DNA of 64,000 bases from Ferrovibrio sp. MS7 (GCF_038404985.1 NZ_JBBKBA010000001.1:2632001-2696000), one strand, 5' to 3'. Shown: positions 1 to 10,177, counted from the first letter of the stretch. Numbers and translations are program-made. The notes: a model not told the origin generated them from the sequence alone.

Positions 1-46
1 CGAAGCCCTTCGTGTTGTTGAACCACTTAACGGTACCGTTCGCCAT
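1..46 (-). CDS. cspA: Cold-shock protein (CspA family), N-terminal fragment
   Basis: Only the first 15 codons are in the window; the gene runs off the left edge. They read MANGTVKWFNNTKGF, the start of the cold-shock domain, including the KWF and KGF residues of the nucleic-acid-binding strand. Proteins of this family are single-domain RNA chaperones of about 70 residues. The ATG follows a GAGGAG ribosome site (positions 53-58 on the complement) after a leader of about 180 nt, as is usual for cspA genes. Which paralogue this is cannot be told. Confidence 0.88.
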   Translation of the reverse strand, partial: MANGTVKWFNNTKGF

Positions 47-233
47 AGGAGACTCCTCTGCGGCAATTGACATGGCAATCGCTGGCTCAGCAGAGCCAGA
101 CGAAGACAACCGGAATTTTTGGAAGCGTCCCCTGCCACCCATGGGCCGGTTGGATCGAGGGCTATGCCACAGCACAGCGCGCCTTTGTTTCGCTGAAGAT
201 TTACCCAAGCCAAAAACAACGATTGCGCGCCTG

Positions 234-262
234 ATAACAAGACAGGAGATCTATAAAGTCAA
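234..262 (-). promoter_or_regulatory. Sigma-70-type promoter of the cold-shock gene
   Basis: On the minus strand a TTGACT -35 element (257-262) is followed 17 bases later by a TGTTAT -10 element (234-239). Transcription from here would start near 227 and give a 5' leader of roughly 180 nt before the ATG at 46. Long leaders of this size are known in cspA genes, where they act as cold-dependent RNA switches. The switch function here is inferred only. Confidence 0.5.
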
Positions 263-558
263 GCTATGCCAGTGGGATAGGGATATCTGCAGCGAGCGGA
301 AGGGAGTTTTCTAACGTCCTTAGAATAGCGCTGCTCCGGCTCAACTGCACGCCAACTGCTAGGAATTGCCTTTGAAACGGCCCTCGAACCCTCTGGTGTG
401 TATTAATCATATATACCCTTTAAGATATACTATATATAAGTAGGCGTGTGGAATGCAATATGGGCAATACTTTACAGTTGAGTGTGGCTTTTACGAGGAG
501 ATAAGTTTCATCTTCCAAGGGCGGGGCGCTGAACCCGCCGCAGTGGGAGACGGAACAC
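263..558. other. Intergenic region between divergent cspA and EAL genes
   Basis: No gene is supported here. The right part (about 400-440) is markedly AT-rich, with runs such as CATATATACC and ACTATATATAAG. It is the likely promoter zone for the rightward phosphodiesterase gene, but no clear -35/-10 pair could be fixed. Confidence 0.5.
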
Positions 559-3462
559 ATGCCCAAGCTTGGGAGTGCTTCTTTATCGGCTCGCATGGCA
601 ATCCTGGTTGCCCTCATCGTGGCGCCCACGGTGTTGCTTGCGGTTTACCTTGCAGACATGCGCCGCACGCAGGAGCTCGACCACATCCGCAGGGAGGCGC
701 TGGGATTCGCCCGCACCGTGGCCTATCAGCAGGGCCAGGCGTTGCAGCAGGTCCGCCAGCAACTCGGGCGGCTTGCTTCCAACGGCGAGCCTTTACTGGG
801 GAGCGGTTGCAGCGACGAATTGAATGATCTTCTGCGGCTCGGCTCGATCTATTTCGAAATCGCCCTGGTCGATCTCTCCGGTGAACTGACCTGCTCTGCA
901 CGGACTCAGTTTGCCTCTCTGCGTATCGCGGACCGTGGCTATTTCACCCAGGCCTTGGTGACGGGAAACTTCACCCTCAGCGATGTGGTCCAGAGCAGGT
1001 TGAGCAAGAAGTGGTCAGTGATCGCAGCTCAGCCGGTAGTGATCGACAATATGATGCGGGCGATGATTGTTGCCAGCCTGGATTTCAACTGGGCGCAGAA
1101 CTTGCTTACCAATCTGAAATTACCAGAAGCCTCTATTATCAGCATGTCGGATGCGAATGGCATTGTAATCGCGCGGGCACCGGACTCGGAGCGCTTCGTC
1201 GGCAGGCAATTGCTGGAGGCGGAGAGTTTCCGCAAGCTGGTGGCATCGAGCAGTGAGGGCTACGTGCATTCTGCGGGTCTGGATGGTGTGCCACGTATCA
1301 TTGCCTATGCTCAGGTTCCAGACAGCAGTCTCTTCGTTCGCGTCGGCATTCCACGCAAGGATATTGACGCGGCGGGCAGCATGGCGCTGCAGGCTGGTGG
1401 CTTGGCGGTATTGTTTACGCTGCTGACCACGGGCCTTTTCGGCTGGTCGGGTTCGCGCCAGCTGCTGCTGCTGCCGATCCGCCGGCTTGCCAGTGCTGCA
1501 GAAACGCTTGGCAAGGGCAATTGGACTATTCGCACCGGCCTGCCGCACGGCGATCATCTGCTTGGTCGTCTGGCATCCAAGATGGATGAACTCGCTTCTT
1601 ATGGTCAGCGCCTTACACGTGCTTTCCGCACGTTAAGCGCGGGTAACCGTACGCTGCTGCGAGAGAGCAGCGAACCCTCGCTGCTCAATGCAATGTGCCG
1701 TGTGGCGGTGGAGCAGGGTGGTTATGCCCTGGCATTGGTGAACTACCTGCGTCATGACGAGGGCAAGACTGTTGAGCCGGTGGCGCATTTCGGGGCATCC
1801 AATGGCTTCATCGAAACCATGAATCTGACCTGGGCAGATACCGAGCGCGGCCGCGGCTCGGTCGGCATGGCAATCCGCAGCCGCAAGCCTTGCGTCATCC
1901 ATCGGTTGGCCGAAGATCCGCGCTTCGCTCCTTGGCGCCAAGAAGCGGTGATCCGCAGCTTCGGCTCCATCGTGTCGCTGCCGCTGATGGTGGAGGGAGA
2001 AGTTATCGGTACCTTTACGCTGATCGCCCAGGAGCCGGAGGGCTCGTTTGATGATGCCGAGATGAGCCTGCTGGAGGAAATGGCCGCGGACCTTTCCTTT
2101 GGTATTCAGGTGGCGCGAGCTGGGGTCAAACGCCGCGAGGCAGAACGCCGGGCCGAATATGCGCTCACTCATGACAACTTGACGGCCCTGCCCAATCAAT
2201 CACTGTTTCTTTCCCGACTGACGGCAGCGCTGGAGGCTGCAGCCGACCGCCACGAACCGGTGGCGATCCTGTCGATCCTGCTGCCCCGCCTGCAGGAAGT
2301 TTATGACGGCTTTGGATCGGAGCCCGGCAACGTGGTGGTGTGTGAGATAGCCAATCGGCTGCGCATGGTGCCGGGCGTTGGCGAGGCATTGGCGCGCCTA
2401 TCAGCCAACGAGTTCGGGCTAATTCTGGCTGACCACGATGCCGCGCGTGCGGCCAAGCTATCGAAGGCCGTGCTGGCTGTGTTCCAGCAGCCAGTACAGA
2501 TTGGTGAGGCGCAGATTGATGTTGGCGCTGCAGTGGGCGCCAGCTTCTATCCTGGTCATGGCGAAGATGCAGATGCGCTGCTGCGCCGCGCCTCTATTGC
2601 TGCGCGCGAAGGCGCTCAGCGGGAGGCGCATTTTCTGGTTTATCGTGGCGCCACCGAGCGCGAAAACCCGGAACGCTTGGCGCTAGCCGCTGAATTGCGA
2701 AGCGCAATTGCCCGTCGTGAACTGGTGCTGCACTACCAGCCGAAAGTGAACCTGGCCAGTGGCGAACTTTGTGGTGCTGAAGCGCTGATCCGCTGGCCCC
2801 ATGGCTCACGCGGCATGCTGCCGCCGGTGAAGTTCGTGCCGCTGGCCGAGGAAACCGGTCTTATCCGCTCAATGACCCGGTTTGTTGTGGATGCGGCAAT
2901 TCGCCAGCAGCATCTCTGGCTGACGCGCCAGCAGCAACTTCCTGTGGCGGTGAACCTTTCGGCCAAGAACCTGTACGATCCGCAATTCCTCGAGACCTTT
3001 CAGTCGTTGCTCGAAACCTGGGGAGTGCCGGCGCATCTGGTGGATATAGAACTGACCGAAAGCGCCCTGGTCGAAGACCCGGAAATGGCGAAGCGCATTC
3101 TTTCCCGGCTGCGTCAGCTTGGTGCAAAAATATATATCGATGATTTTGGCACCGGGTATTCGTCGCTAAACTATTTGGTGACCCTGCCAGTGCATGCGCT
3201 GAAGATAGACCGGTCTTTTGTGCAGCAAATGAGTAAAAGCCGCGAAGCCTATTCGGTTGTCGCCTCCATCATTTCCATGGCGCATAATCTCGGGCTTCGG
3301 GTTGTCGCGGAGGGCGTTGAGACCGAATCCGAACTCGAAATGCTGCGCGAACTCGGCTGCGATGAGGGGCAGGGGTATCTTTTCGCCAAGCCGATGGAAG
3401 CAGATCGTTTCGATGCGACCTGTCTTGGCGGCGACCGCGCTGATCGGAAAGATTCTGATTAA
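559..3462 (+). CDS. Membrane c-di-GMP phosphodiesterase (dCache-HAMP-GAF-degenerate GGDEF-EAL)
   Basis: This 967-residue protein has a transmembrane segment near 13-31, a periplasmic Cache-like sensor to about 280, a second membrane helix near 282-300, a HAMP-like stretch, a GAF domain (about 365-515), a GGDEF-fold domain (about 530-690) and an EAL domain (about 700-950). The EAL catalytic signature is intact: EAL at 741-743, LTES, DDFGTGYS beginning near 861, and VAEGVE. The GGDEF signature is replaced by SANEF, so cyclase activity is unlikely and the domain is probably regulatory. The predicted role is hydrolysis of c-di-GMP at the inner membrane in response to a periplasmic ligand. Its stop overlaps the convergent deacetylase gene by 4 bases. 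Confidence 0.93.
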   Translation: MPKLGSASLSARMAILVALIVAPTVLLAVYLADMRRTQELDHIRREALGFARTVAYQQGQALQQVRQQLGRLASNGEPLLGSGCSDELNDLLRLGSIYFEIALVDLSGELTCSARTQFASLRIADRGYFTQALVTGNFTLSDVVQSRLSKKWSVIAAQPVVIDNMMRAMIVASLDFNWAQNLLTNLKLPEASIISMSDANGIVIARAPDSERFVGRQLLEAESFRKLVASSSEGYVHSAGLDGVPRIIAYAQVPDSSLFVRVGIPRKDIDAAGSMALQAGGLAVLFTLLTTGLFGWSGSRQLLLLPIRRLASAAETLGKGNWTIRTGLPHGDHLLGRLASKMDELASYGQRLTRAFRTLSAGNRTLLRESSEPSLLNAMCRVAVEQGGYALALVNYLRHDEGKTVEPVAHFGASNGFIETMNLTWADTERGRGSVGMAIRSRKPCVIHRLAEDPRFAPWRQEAVIRSFGSIVSLPLMVEGEVIGTFTLIAQEPEGSFDDAEMSLLEEMAADLSFGIQVARAGVKRREAERRAEYALTHDNLTALPNQSLFLSRLTAALEAAADRHEPVAILSILLPRLQEVYDGFGSEPGNVVVCEIANRLRMVPGVGEALARLSANEFGLILADHDAARAAKLSKAVLAVFQQPVQIGEAQIDVGAAVGASFYPGHGEDADALLRRASIAAREGAQREAHFLVYRGATERENPERLALAAELRSAIARRELVLHYQPKVNLASGELCGAEALIRWPHGSRGMLPPVKFVPLAEETGLIRSMTRFVVDAAIRQQHLWLTRQQQLPVAVNLSAKNLYDPQFLETFQSLLETWGVPAHLVDIELTESALVEDPEMAKRILSRLRQLGAKIYIDDFGTGYSSLNYLVTLPVHALKIDRSFVQQMSKSREAYSVVASIISMAHNLGLRVVAEGVETESELEMLRELGCDEGQGYLFAKPMEADRFDATCLGGDRADRKDSD

Positions 3463-4340
3463 GGATGCTGCGCCAACCAGTGGCGGGCGATCTGCTCGCG
3501 TGTGGCGATCCAGGCTGTATCCGATTGCGTGATGTGGCGCAGGATGCGATCCAGCGCACCGATGCGGCCCGGCCGGCCGATCATGCGCAGATGCAGGCCG
3601 ATGGAAAGCATGCGCGGCGCCATGCTGCCTTCCTGCGCCAGCCAGTCATAGGCATCGCAGACATAGGTGGCGAAATCGGCGCCTAGCGCGAAACGCTGCG
3701 TGTTCTGAAATTGCATGTCGTTGGTGTCGAAGGCATAGGGCAGCACCAGATGCCGCTTGTCGCCGATGCTGACGAAATAAGGCAGGTCGTCGTTGTAGGC
3801 GTCGCTGTCATAGAGAAAATTGCCGGCCTCCAGCAGCAGCCGGCGGGTGTTCGACGAGGATGCCGAACGGGTATGCCAGCCGCGCGGTTTCCGCCCGGTG
3901 ACGGCTTCGATGGCGGCGACGGTACGATGGATGCGTTCGCGTTCCTCGGCTTCGCCAAGGTCGGCATGGCTTTCCCAGCGCCAGCCATGGGCGGAGACTT
4001 CATGGCCGCGCCGCACCGCATCCTGCGCCAGTAGCGGCGACCGCTCAACGGCATAGCCACAGGCGCTCACTGTGGCTTTCGCTTGATAGCGGTCGAACAG
4101 ATCCATGATGCGCCACCAGGCGGCGCGGGTGCCATATTCGAAATGGCTTTCGACACAGGGATCGCGGCCCTTGAGGCCATGTACCACTTCGTAGATTGCT
4201 TCGTTATGGTCGTCGCCGCCGGAGACGGTGAATTCCGAGCCCTCCTCGAAATTCACCACGAAGGAAACTGCCACCGCCTTGCCTTTGGGCCAGCTTACAT
4301 GCGGCGGTTTGCCGCCATAGCCGATCAGGTCACGTACCAC
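3459..4340 (-). CDS. Polysaccharide deacetylase-family protein, PuuE allantoinase-like
   Basis: This 293-residue protein has the NodB-fold pattern of the PuuE branch: VVNFEEGSE near the N terminus, FEYGTRAAWWR, GHEVSAHGWRWE, and a C-terminal IGLHLRMIGRPGR. PuuE-type members are cytoplasmic, lack a signal peptide and act on cyclic ureides such as allantoin; others in the family de-N-acetylate sugars. The start is a GTG preceded by GGAG. It lies 2 bases after the last permease gene, so it is the final cistron of the ABC operon and probably acts on the imported compound. The substrate is inferred, not shown. Confidence 0.85.
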   Translation of the reverse strand: MVRDLIGYGGKPPHVSWPKGKAVAVSFVVNFEEGSEFTVSGGDDHNEAIYEVVHGLKGRDPCVESHFEYGTRAAWWRIMDLFDRYQAKATVSACGYAVERSPLLAQDAVRRGHEVSAHGWRWESHADLGEAEERERIHRTVAAIEAVTGRKPRGWHTRSASSSNTRRLLLEAGNFLYDSDAYNDDLPYFVSIGDKRHLVLPYAFDTNDMQFQNTQRFALGADFATYVCDAYDWLAQEGSMAPRMLSIGLHLRMIGRPGRIGALDRILRHITQSDTAWIATREQIARHWLAQHP

Positions 4341-4342
4341 AG

Positions 4343-5143
4343 TCAGTCTCCGGTTCCGGCCATGCGGTTCAATCCCACCAGGCGGTCGCCGAGCAACAGC
4401 AACAGCAGCGTGGCACCTAGGATCAGCGAAGACAAAGCGGCCAGAGTCGGGTCCGGCGCTTCCTCGATATATTGCAGCATCTTGATCGGCAGCGTTTTGG
4501 TACGGGCATCGGTGAGGAAGATTGAGATCGGGTAATTGTCGAACGATGCCAGGAAGGCGAAGAAGCCGGCGGTGAAGAAGGATGGTGCCAGGGCCGGTAC
4601 CATCACCTTCACGACAGCCTGCGGAAAATTGCAGCCCAGGCAGCGGGCCGCATCGATCAGGGTGAAGTCGAAACGCGACAGGCCGGCCAGCATGGTGCGC
4701 GCCACAAAGGGCAGGGTGATGATCAGATGCGCCAGCAGCAACGCCGGATGCGCGGCAGTGAGCCCCGCACCCCGGAAGAATTGCAACAGCGCAATGCCGA
4801 TCACCAGGCCCGGCAGCATCAGCGGCGAGACCAGCAGGGCGGCGACGAGGTCCGCGCCTGGCAGCTTGCCGCGCTGGATGCCGATGGCGGCCAGCGTGCC
4901 GAGCAGCAAAGCGGCGGCGGTGGAGATCAAAGCCACCTCCAGGGTGAGGTAAAGCGCCGGCCAGAAGCCATCCAGCCGGGTGATGCGTTCATACCAGCGG
5001 GTCGAGAGGCCACCGCTCGGCAGGTCGAAGACCGGCGTGGGCGAGAAGCTGGTGGCGACGATCACCAGCAGCGGCGCCAGCAGGAACAGGGCCGCCAGCA
5101 GGGCCATCAGGATGGCGAAGGCGGTGGCGAGGCGTTGTGTCAT
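4343..5143 (-). CDS. ABC transporter permease, PotC-like
   Basis: This 266-residue inner-membrane protein has about six hydrophobic segments and the binding-protein-dependent permease EAA-type loop (about 160-190: DAARCLGCNFPQAVVKVMVP). Its size and pattern match the second permease of spermidine/putrescine-type (2-aminoethylphosphonate/Fe-like) importers. It is preceded by the partner permease with a 14-base gap and followed directly by the deacetylase gene. It forms the channel together with the 5158-5982 protein. Confidence 0.88.
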   Translation of the reverse strand: MTQRLATAFAILMALLAALFLLAPLLVIVATSFSPTPVFDLPSGGLSTRWYERITRLDGFWPALYLTLEVALISTAAALLLGTLAAIGIQRGKLPGADLVAALLVSPLMLPGLVIGIALLQFFRGAGLTAAHPALLLAHLIITLPFVARTMLAGLSRFDFTLIDAARCLGCNFPQAVVKVMVPALAPSFFTAGFFAFLASFDNYPISIFLTDARTKTLPIKMLQYIEEAPDPTLAALSSLILGATLLLLLLGDRLVGLNRMAGTGD

Positions 5144-5157
5144 TTGCCTGCTCCTTC

Positions 5158-5981
5158 CTAGCCGCGCGGCTTGCCGAGCTTGCTGCTCAGGATCACCACC
5201 GCGAGCGCGATGGCCAGCAACACGGCGCCGGCAGCAGCACCGAAGGCCGGCTCGCGAGTGAGCAGGAAGGATTTGGCGATCAGGGTTGGCAGCGTCTGGT
5301 AGCGCTCGCCCATCAGCAGGGTCGGCACCACATAGGCCGAGACCGAGAGCGAGAATACCAGGGCCGTGCCGGCGACGATGCCAGGCAGGCTCAAGGGCAG
5401 GGTGACACGCAGGAAGCAGAGTAGCGGGGGGGCGCCAAGCGTGGCCGCGGCTTCTGAAAGCCGCTTGTCGATCTGCGCTACCACGGCATAGACCGAGAGG
5501 ATCATGAAGGGCAGGAAGATGTTTACCGCGCCGACGATCAGCGCCGTCTGGGTGAAGATCAGGCGCACGGGCTCGTCGATGATTTGCAGTGCCATCAGGG
5601 TCTTGTTGACCACGCCGGTCGAGCGCAGCAGCACGGTCCAGGCGAATGACTTGACGATCACGCCGATGGAAAGCGGCAGGAACAGGCTGAGCAGCAGGGC
5701 GCTGCGCAGTTTACCCTTGATATAGGTGAGGCCGAAGGCGGCCGGGTAGCCGATCAGCAGTGCAAAGAAGGTGGTCAGCGCGGCGAATTTCAGCGAATTG
5801 CCGATGATGCCGAGATAGTAGCTGTCGCCGAACAGCTTGCCATAGGCGGCGAGGCTGAAGCCCTGGGCGCTGGTCAGGCTCACGGGCAGCAGCAGGGCGA
5901 GCGGTAGCAGGAACAGGCCGCAGAGCGGCACCAGGGCTGGCAGCAGCAAAGCGGCCCAGGGGCGCTGCTCGCGGCTCAGCA

Positions 5982-5982
<1 letters not shown>
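5158..5982 (-). CDS. ABC transporter permease, PotB-like
   Basis: This permease of about 274 residues has six predicted membrane helices and an EAA loop (SEAAATLGAPPLLCFLRVTLPLS). It is the first permease of the PotABCD-like importer. The ATG at 5982 shares its A with the TGA of the ATPase gene, so the two are translationally coupled; an in-frame GTG at 5985 is the alternative start. Substrate class cannot be read from the permease. Confidence 0.88.
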
Positions 5983-7067
<1,085 letters not shown>

Positions 7068-7077
7068 GGCCGTGGCC

Positions 7078-8142
7078 TCACAGCAATTCGCGGTTCCAGC
7101 GTTCGATCCAGCCCGGCCGGCCCTTGGCGAAATGTGCCCAGTCCGGCGCGAACAGCGTTGCCAAGTCCGGGAAGCCGGCCGGTTTGGTGGCTGCCGGGTT
7201 CACCGGCGCGACGAAGGCCTTGGCTGCCAGCACACTCTGCACTTCGGGGCTCAGGAAGGCTTCCAGCGCGGCATCGGCGAGGCCGGCATTGGGGCCGTTC
7301 TTCACCTTGGCTAGGCCGGACGGCATGGCGAAGCCGCCTTCCTTTGGGATCGCCAAGTCGATCGGCGAGCCTTCCGCCTTGCGGATCAGGGTATAGGCCG
7401 AGAACTGGCCGGCGATCAGCGTCGCCTCGCCCTGTTCCAGCAGGTTAATCGCCTGCGGTGCGTTGGTGTAGATATTGAGCAGGTTCGGCTTCAGGCTCTT
7501 CAGCTTGTTGAACGCGGCGTCGATCTCGTATTGCGCTTCCTTGAACGGCTTGCCGGTTTCGAGATGCGCCGCGATCAGCAGGGTCCAATAGCCTTCGGTG
7601 TTGTTGAGCGACGGCACGATGATGCGGCCCTTGTTGCCGGCGGCCCAAAGGTCGGTCCAGCTTGCCGGCGGGGTCTTCATGCGGGTGCTGTTGAAGGCGA
7701 TGCCGGCCCAGGGCTGCTGGTAATTCACCCACAGGCCATCGCGATGCACCGCGCTGGCGGCGAGCTTGGCCATGGTCGGCACGGCAGTGGGCGACATCTT
7801 TTCGATCAGATCCTGGTCGGCGGCGGCGATCATCACCGGATCGTCCATCACCACCACGGACATTTTCGGTGCCGCCTTGTCGGCCTGCATCTTCTGCAGG
7901 TTGGTCAGCGAGTTGGTGCCTTCGTAGAGAATCTTGGCACCGATCTTCTTCTCCATCAGCGGGAAGATATCGGCGTTGAAATACTTCGCCGCACCGGCCG
8001 GACCGCCGATGACGATCTCCTTGGCTTGAGCGCGGACGATGGCCGGGGCGCCGAAAGCCGCGAGCGCCGAAGCGGCTAGGCCGCCCTTGAGAACCGCCCG
8101 GCGCGTCGGCGCCATGGAGTGAGAAGTCCGCTTGATCGCCAT
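7078..8142 (-). CDS. Extracellular solute-binding protein (family 1, PotD/Fe-like), Tat-exported
   Basis: The start was set at 8142, where an N-terminal Tat-type signal appears: TRRAVLKGGLAASALAAFGA followed by APAIVRAQA. An upstream in-frame start at 8229 would add 29 residues ahead of the twin-arginine motif and is less likely. The mature protein has periplasmic-binding features (EIVIGGPAGAAKYF, NNTEGYWTLLIAAHLETGKP). It is the first gene of the operon with two permeases, an ATPase and a PuuE-like enzyme. The ligand may be a ureide, polyamine or other small nitrogen compound; this is inference from context. Confidence 0.88.
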   Translation of the reverse strand: MAIKRTSHSMAPTRRAVLKGGLAASALAAFGAPAIVRAQAKEIVIGGPAGAAKYFNADIFPLMEKKIGAKILYEGTNSLTNLQKMQADKAAPKMSVVVMDDPVMIAAADQDLIEKMSPTAVPTMAKLAASAVHRDGLWVNYQQPWAGIAFNSTRMKTPPASWTDLWAAGNKGRIIVPSLNNTEGYWTLLIAAHLETGKPFKEAQYEIDAAFNKLKSLKPNLLNIYTNAPQAINLLEQGEATLIAGQFSAYTLIRKAEGSPIDLAIPKEGGFAMPSGLAKVKNGPNAGLADAALEAFLSPEVQSVLAAKAFVAPVNPAATKPAGFPDLATLFAPDWAHFAKGRPGWIERWNRELL

Positions 8143-8222
8143 CCCCGCTACCTTTCCCCGTTGCTGCGCGGTGCCATATCGGCCAACCGCCTCGGCGAAA
8201 ACAACGCAAGCCTTGTGCCAAG

Positions 8223-8334
8223 TGTGCACATTTTATATAAGCGTTTGTCAGGTATAGGTTTTCACTTTCCGGCGCGATGCCGGTCCAGATTGGCGCCCAT
8301 AAGAATGTGCACAAAAATATCCAGATTGTGCACA
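8223..8334. promoter_or_regulatory. Three TGTGCACA palindromes: candidate GntR operators
   Basis: The perfect 8-base palindrome TGTGCACA occurs at 8223-8230, 8306-8313 and 8327-8334 in the 237-base gap between the binding-protein gene and the divergent GntR gene. The last two are 21 bases apart, two helical turns. FCD-type GntR dimers commonly bind short palindromes next to their own gene, so these are candidate operators for both directions. The regulator-site link is inferred. Confidence 0.6.
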
Positions 8335-8379
8335 TTTGTTGGGCGGCATCTGGGATGACTGAAGACAAGGGCAGGGACC

Positions 8380-9090
8380 GTGAGCACGCGGCCGCGCATG
8401 AAGAATCCGCTGAAGGGCGATGCCAGCCTGGATGAGTCGATCTATGCCAGGATCGCTGAGGCCATTCTGCATGGCCGATTGAAAGCCGGCACCAAGCTGC
8501 CGGAGCAGCGGCTGGCTGCCCTGTTCGGTGTATCGCGCGAACGCATCCGCAAGACGCTGCATCGCCTGGCGGCTGAGCGCCGGCTGGAAATCATCCCGAA
8601 CCGCGGCTGCTTCGTGCCGAGGCCGACCGTGGAGGATGTGCGCACCGTCTACGAAGCGCATCGCGTGTTCGAGGCCGGCATTATCGAGCAGTTGTTGCGC
8701 GTGCTGGATGAACGCATCCTGGCCGCGCTGGATGCGCATCTCGCTGCCGAGCGTGCGGCGGCAGAGCGCGGCGACCGTGCCGCCTCGGTGCGGCTTTCCG
8801 GTGCCTTCCATCTGCTGCTTGCCGACCAGCTTGGCAATGCCGAGCTATCGCGTTTCCTGCGCGAGTTGCTCAGCCGCTCGTCGCTGATGGTGTCGGTCTA
8901 CGAGCCGGCGCAATCCTCGCTTTGCGCTGTGGACGAACACGGCGCGATCGTCGCAGCCTTGCGCGCCCGCGACCTGGAAGCAGCGTTGCGGCTCTCGCGC
9001 GAGCATTTCAGCCATATTGAAAGCCGGCTGAATCTCGAACGCGGCGCACCCGATGAGCCAGACCTCGCGGGGATCTTTGCAGAAGAGTGA
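8380..9090 (+). CDS. GntR-family regulator with FCD ligand-binding domain
   Basis: This 236-residue protein has an N-terminal winged helix-turn-helix (about 20-85: SIYARIAEAILHGRLKAGTK, LAALFGVSRERIRKTLHRLA) and an all-helical FCD domain (about 95-220) with metal-site-like histidines in AFHLLLADQ, DEHGAIVAAL and REHFSHIE. Translation starts at GTG 8380 after an AGGGCAGGGA site; ATG 8398 is an alternative. It is divergent from the PotD-like operon, with repeated palindromes between them, and probably controls that operon. Confidence 0.9.
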   Translation: MSTRPRMKNPLKGDASLDESIYARIAEAILHGRLKAGTKLPEQRLAALFGVSRERIRKTLHRLAAERRLEIIPNRGCFVPRPTVEDVRTVYEAHRVFEAGIIEQLLRVLDERILAALDAHLAAERAAAERGDRAASVRLSGAFHLLLADQLGNAELSRFLRELLSRSSLMVSVYEPAQSSLCAVDEHGAIVAALRARDLEAALRLSREHFSHIESRLNLERGAPDEPDLAGIFAEE

Positions 9091-9407
9091 TAAGGTCAGC
9101 CTCAGGCTATGAATATAGACCTGCTGGCGGTGGCCTCGCCAAAGCTGTTGCAGCAAGCTGTGCGTTCATCATGCTGCATCTAAAAAAGCCGTAAAATCAC
9201 GCCCTTGCAATTGTACTTGTTGGGCGGCTGCAATCAATTGCAAGCCCCGTATGTGGCATTTCGGCAACGTCGCCGAAATTTGCCCCGCAGAGTCTCATGC
9301 AAGATGCTTACACGATTGTACGTACACAGTGTTGTGTCGAAAATTACCAGGCACTTGGATTCGCATTTCGTATCCGAGGCTAGTTTTCAGAAACATTGGG
9401 GGATGCA
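9091..9407. other. Intergenic region with two inverted repeats
   Basis: No gene is supported. Two inverted repeats stand out: TTGCAATTG (9205-9213) with CAATTGCAA (9235-9243), and ATTTCGGC (9258-9265) with GCCGAAAT (9272-9279, 6-base loop). Neither is followed by a T-run. They may be regulatory or part of the lipoprotein leader; no function can be assigned. Confidence 0.4.
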
Positions 9408-9794
9408 GTGAAGAAGATTTTTACAGTAAGTGCTGTGCTGCTTTGCGGGTTGGTTCTCAATGGGTGCGTCTATCCGGATCCGACCTATAACATGTATGCC
9501 CCCGGCGGAGCGCTGGCGGACAAATCGGAAGGCCCTGCGCTTCTGGCTTCGGCTGACGACAATTTGCTCAAGACGATGTTTCCCGTTGGTACCGGCCGCG
9601 ACCGCGTGATGCAGTCGCTGGGCGTGCCGATGTCGGCGTCGAGCAATTCTGACGGCACGACCGTTCAGGTCTTTTCCCATACCTTCACCAGCTATCAGCG
9701 CAAGTTCGTTGAGATGAACATGCTGACGGTGACCTATGATCCGGAAAGCAAGGTGAAGTCGACCTCGCTGACGAAAACCCGCAGCACCTGGTAA
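9408..9794 (+). CDS. Small lipoprotein, BamE/SmpA-like
   Basis: This 128-residue protein starts MKKIFTVSAVLLCGLVLNGC: a short basic region, a hydrophobic core and a lipobox (LNGC). The GTG at 9408 follows GGGGGA at a good distance; a TTG at 9396 is less likely. The C-terminal part (GTGRDRVMQSLGVPMS, then paired beta-strand-like segments) resembles the BamE/SmpA fold of small outer-membrane lipoproteins. A strong hairpin follows the gene, so it is probably monocistronic. Exact function is unknown. Confidence 0.75.
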   Translation: MKKIFTVSAVLLCGLVLNGCVYPDPTYNMYAPGGALADKSEGPALLASADDNLLKTMFPVGTGRDRVMQSLGVPMSASSNSDGTTVQVFSHTFTSYQRKFVEMNMLTVTYDPESKVKSTSLTKTRSTW

Positions 9795-9822
9795 TTCCAG
9801 CGCTTCAGCATGCTGGTTACGA

Positions 9823-9857
9823 ATCATGCCCGGGTCATCCCCGGGCATGATGCTTTT
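9823..9857 (+). terminator. Strong hairpin after the lipoprotein gene
   Basis: The arms ATCATGCCCGGG (9823-9834) and CCCGGGCATGAT (9840-9851) pair perfectly around a 5-base loop. Only a short run of four Ts follows. It lies 29 bases after the stop codon and is probably an intrinsic terminator, also isolating the gene from the opposing tRNA. Confidence 0.7.
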
Positions 9858-9960
9858 GGGCCTCGGGTGTTTTATGTGTGCGCAGCGCCGTCCGGCTGCA
9901 GATACGGCAAAATCTTTCTGAAATCAGCAAAATACCAATATCGCAGGGACCATTTTGGAG

Positions 9961-10050
9961 TGGCGGATGGGGTGAGATTCGAACTCACGGTACCCTTGCG
10001 AGTACGGCGGTTTTCAAGACCGCTGCCTTAAACCACTCGGCCACCCATCC
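9961..10050 (-). tRNA. tRNA-Ser(UGA)
   Basis: Read on the minus strand from 10050, the gene begins GGATGGGTGGCCGAGTGG and closes with CCCATCC, discriminator G and an encoded CCA (9963-9961). The acceptor arms pair perfectly. The anticodon loop reads CTTGAAA, giving anticodon UGA, serine. A long variable arm (about TACTCGCAAGGGTA) marks it as class II, and the T-loop is GTTCGAATC. The length of 90 bases is normal for tRNA-Ser. Confidence 0.97.
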
Positions 10051-10177
10051 GGCCCGGCAGGCAATAGCCCCGACAGTTGAGCCGGTCAACCTTTTCAACC
10101 ATTTCGCGGCATTCAGACGCTGCCAAAGGTAGCAAAAGCGGCCGTGTTACTCTTCCGCAGCGACGGTCCGGGTGCTA

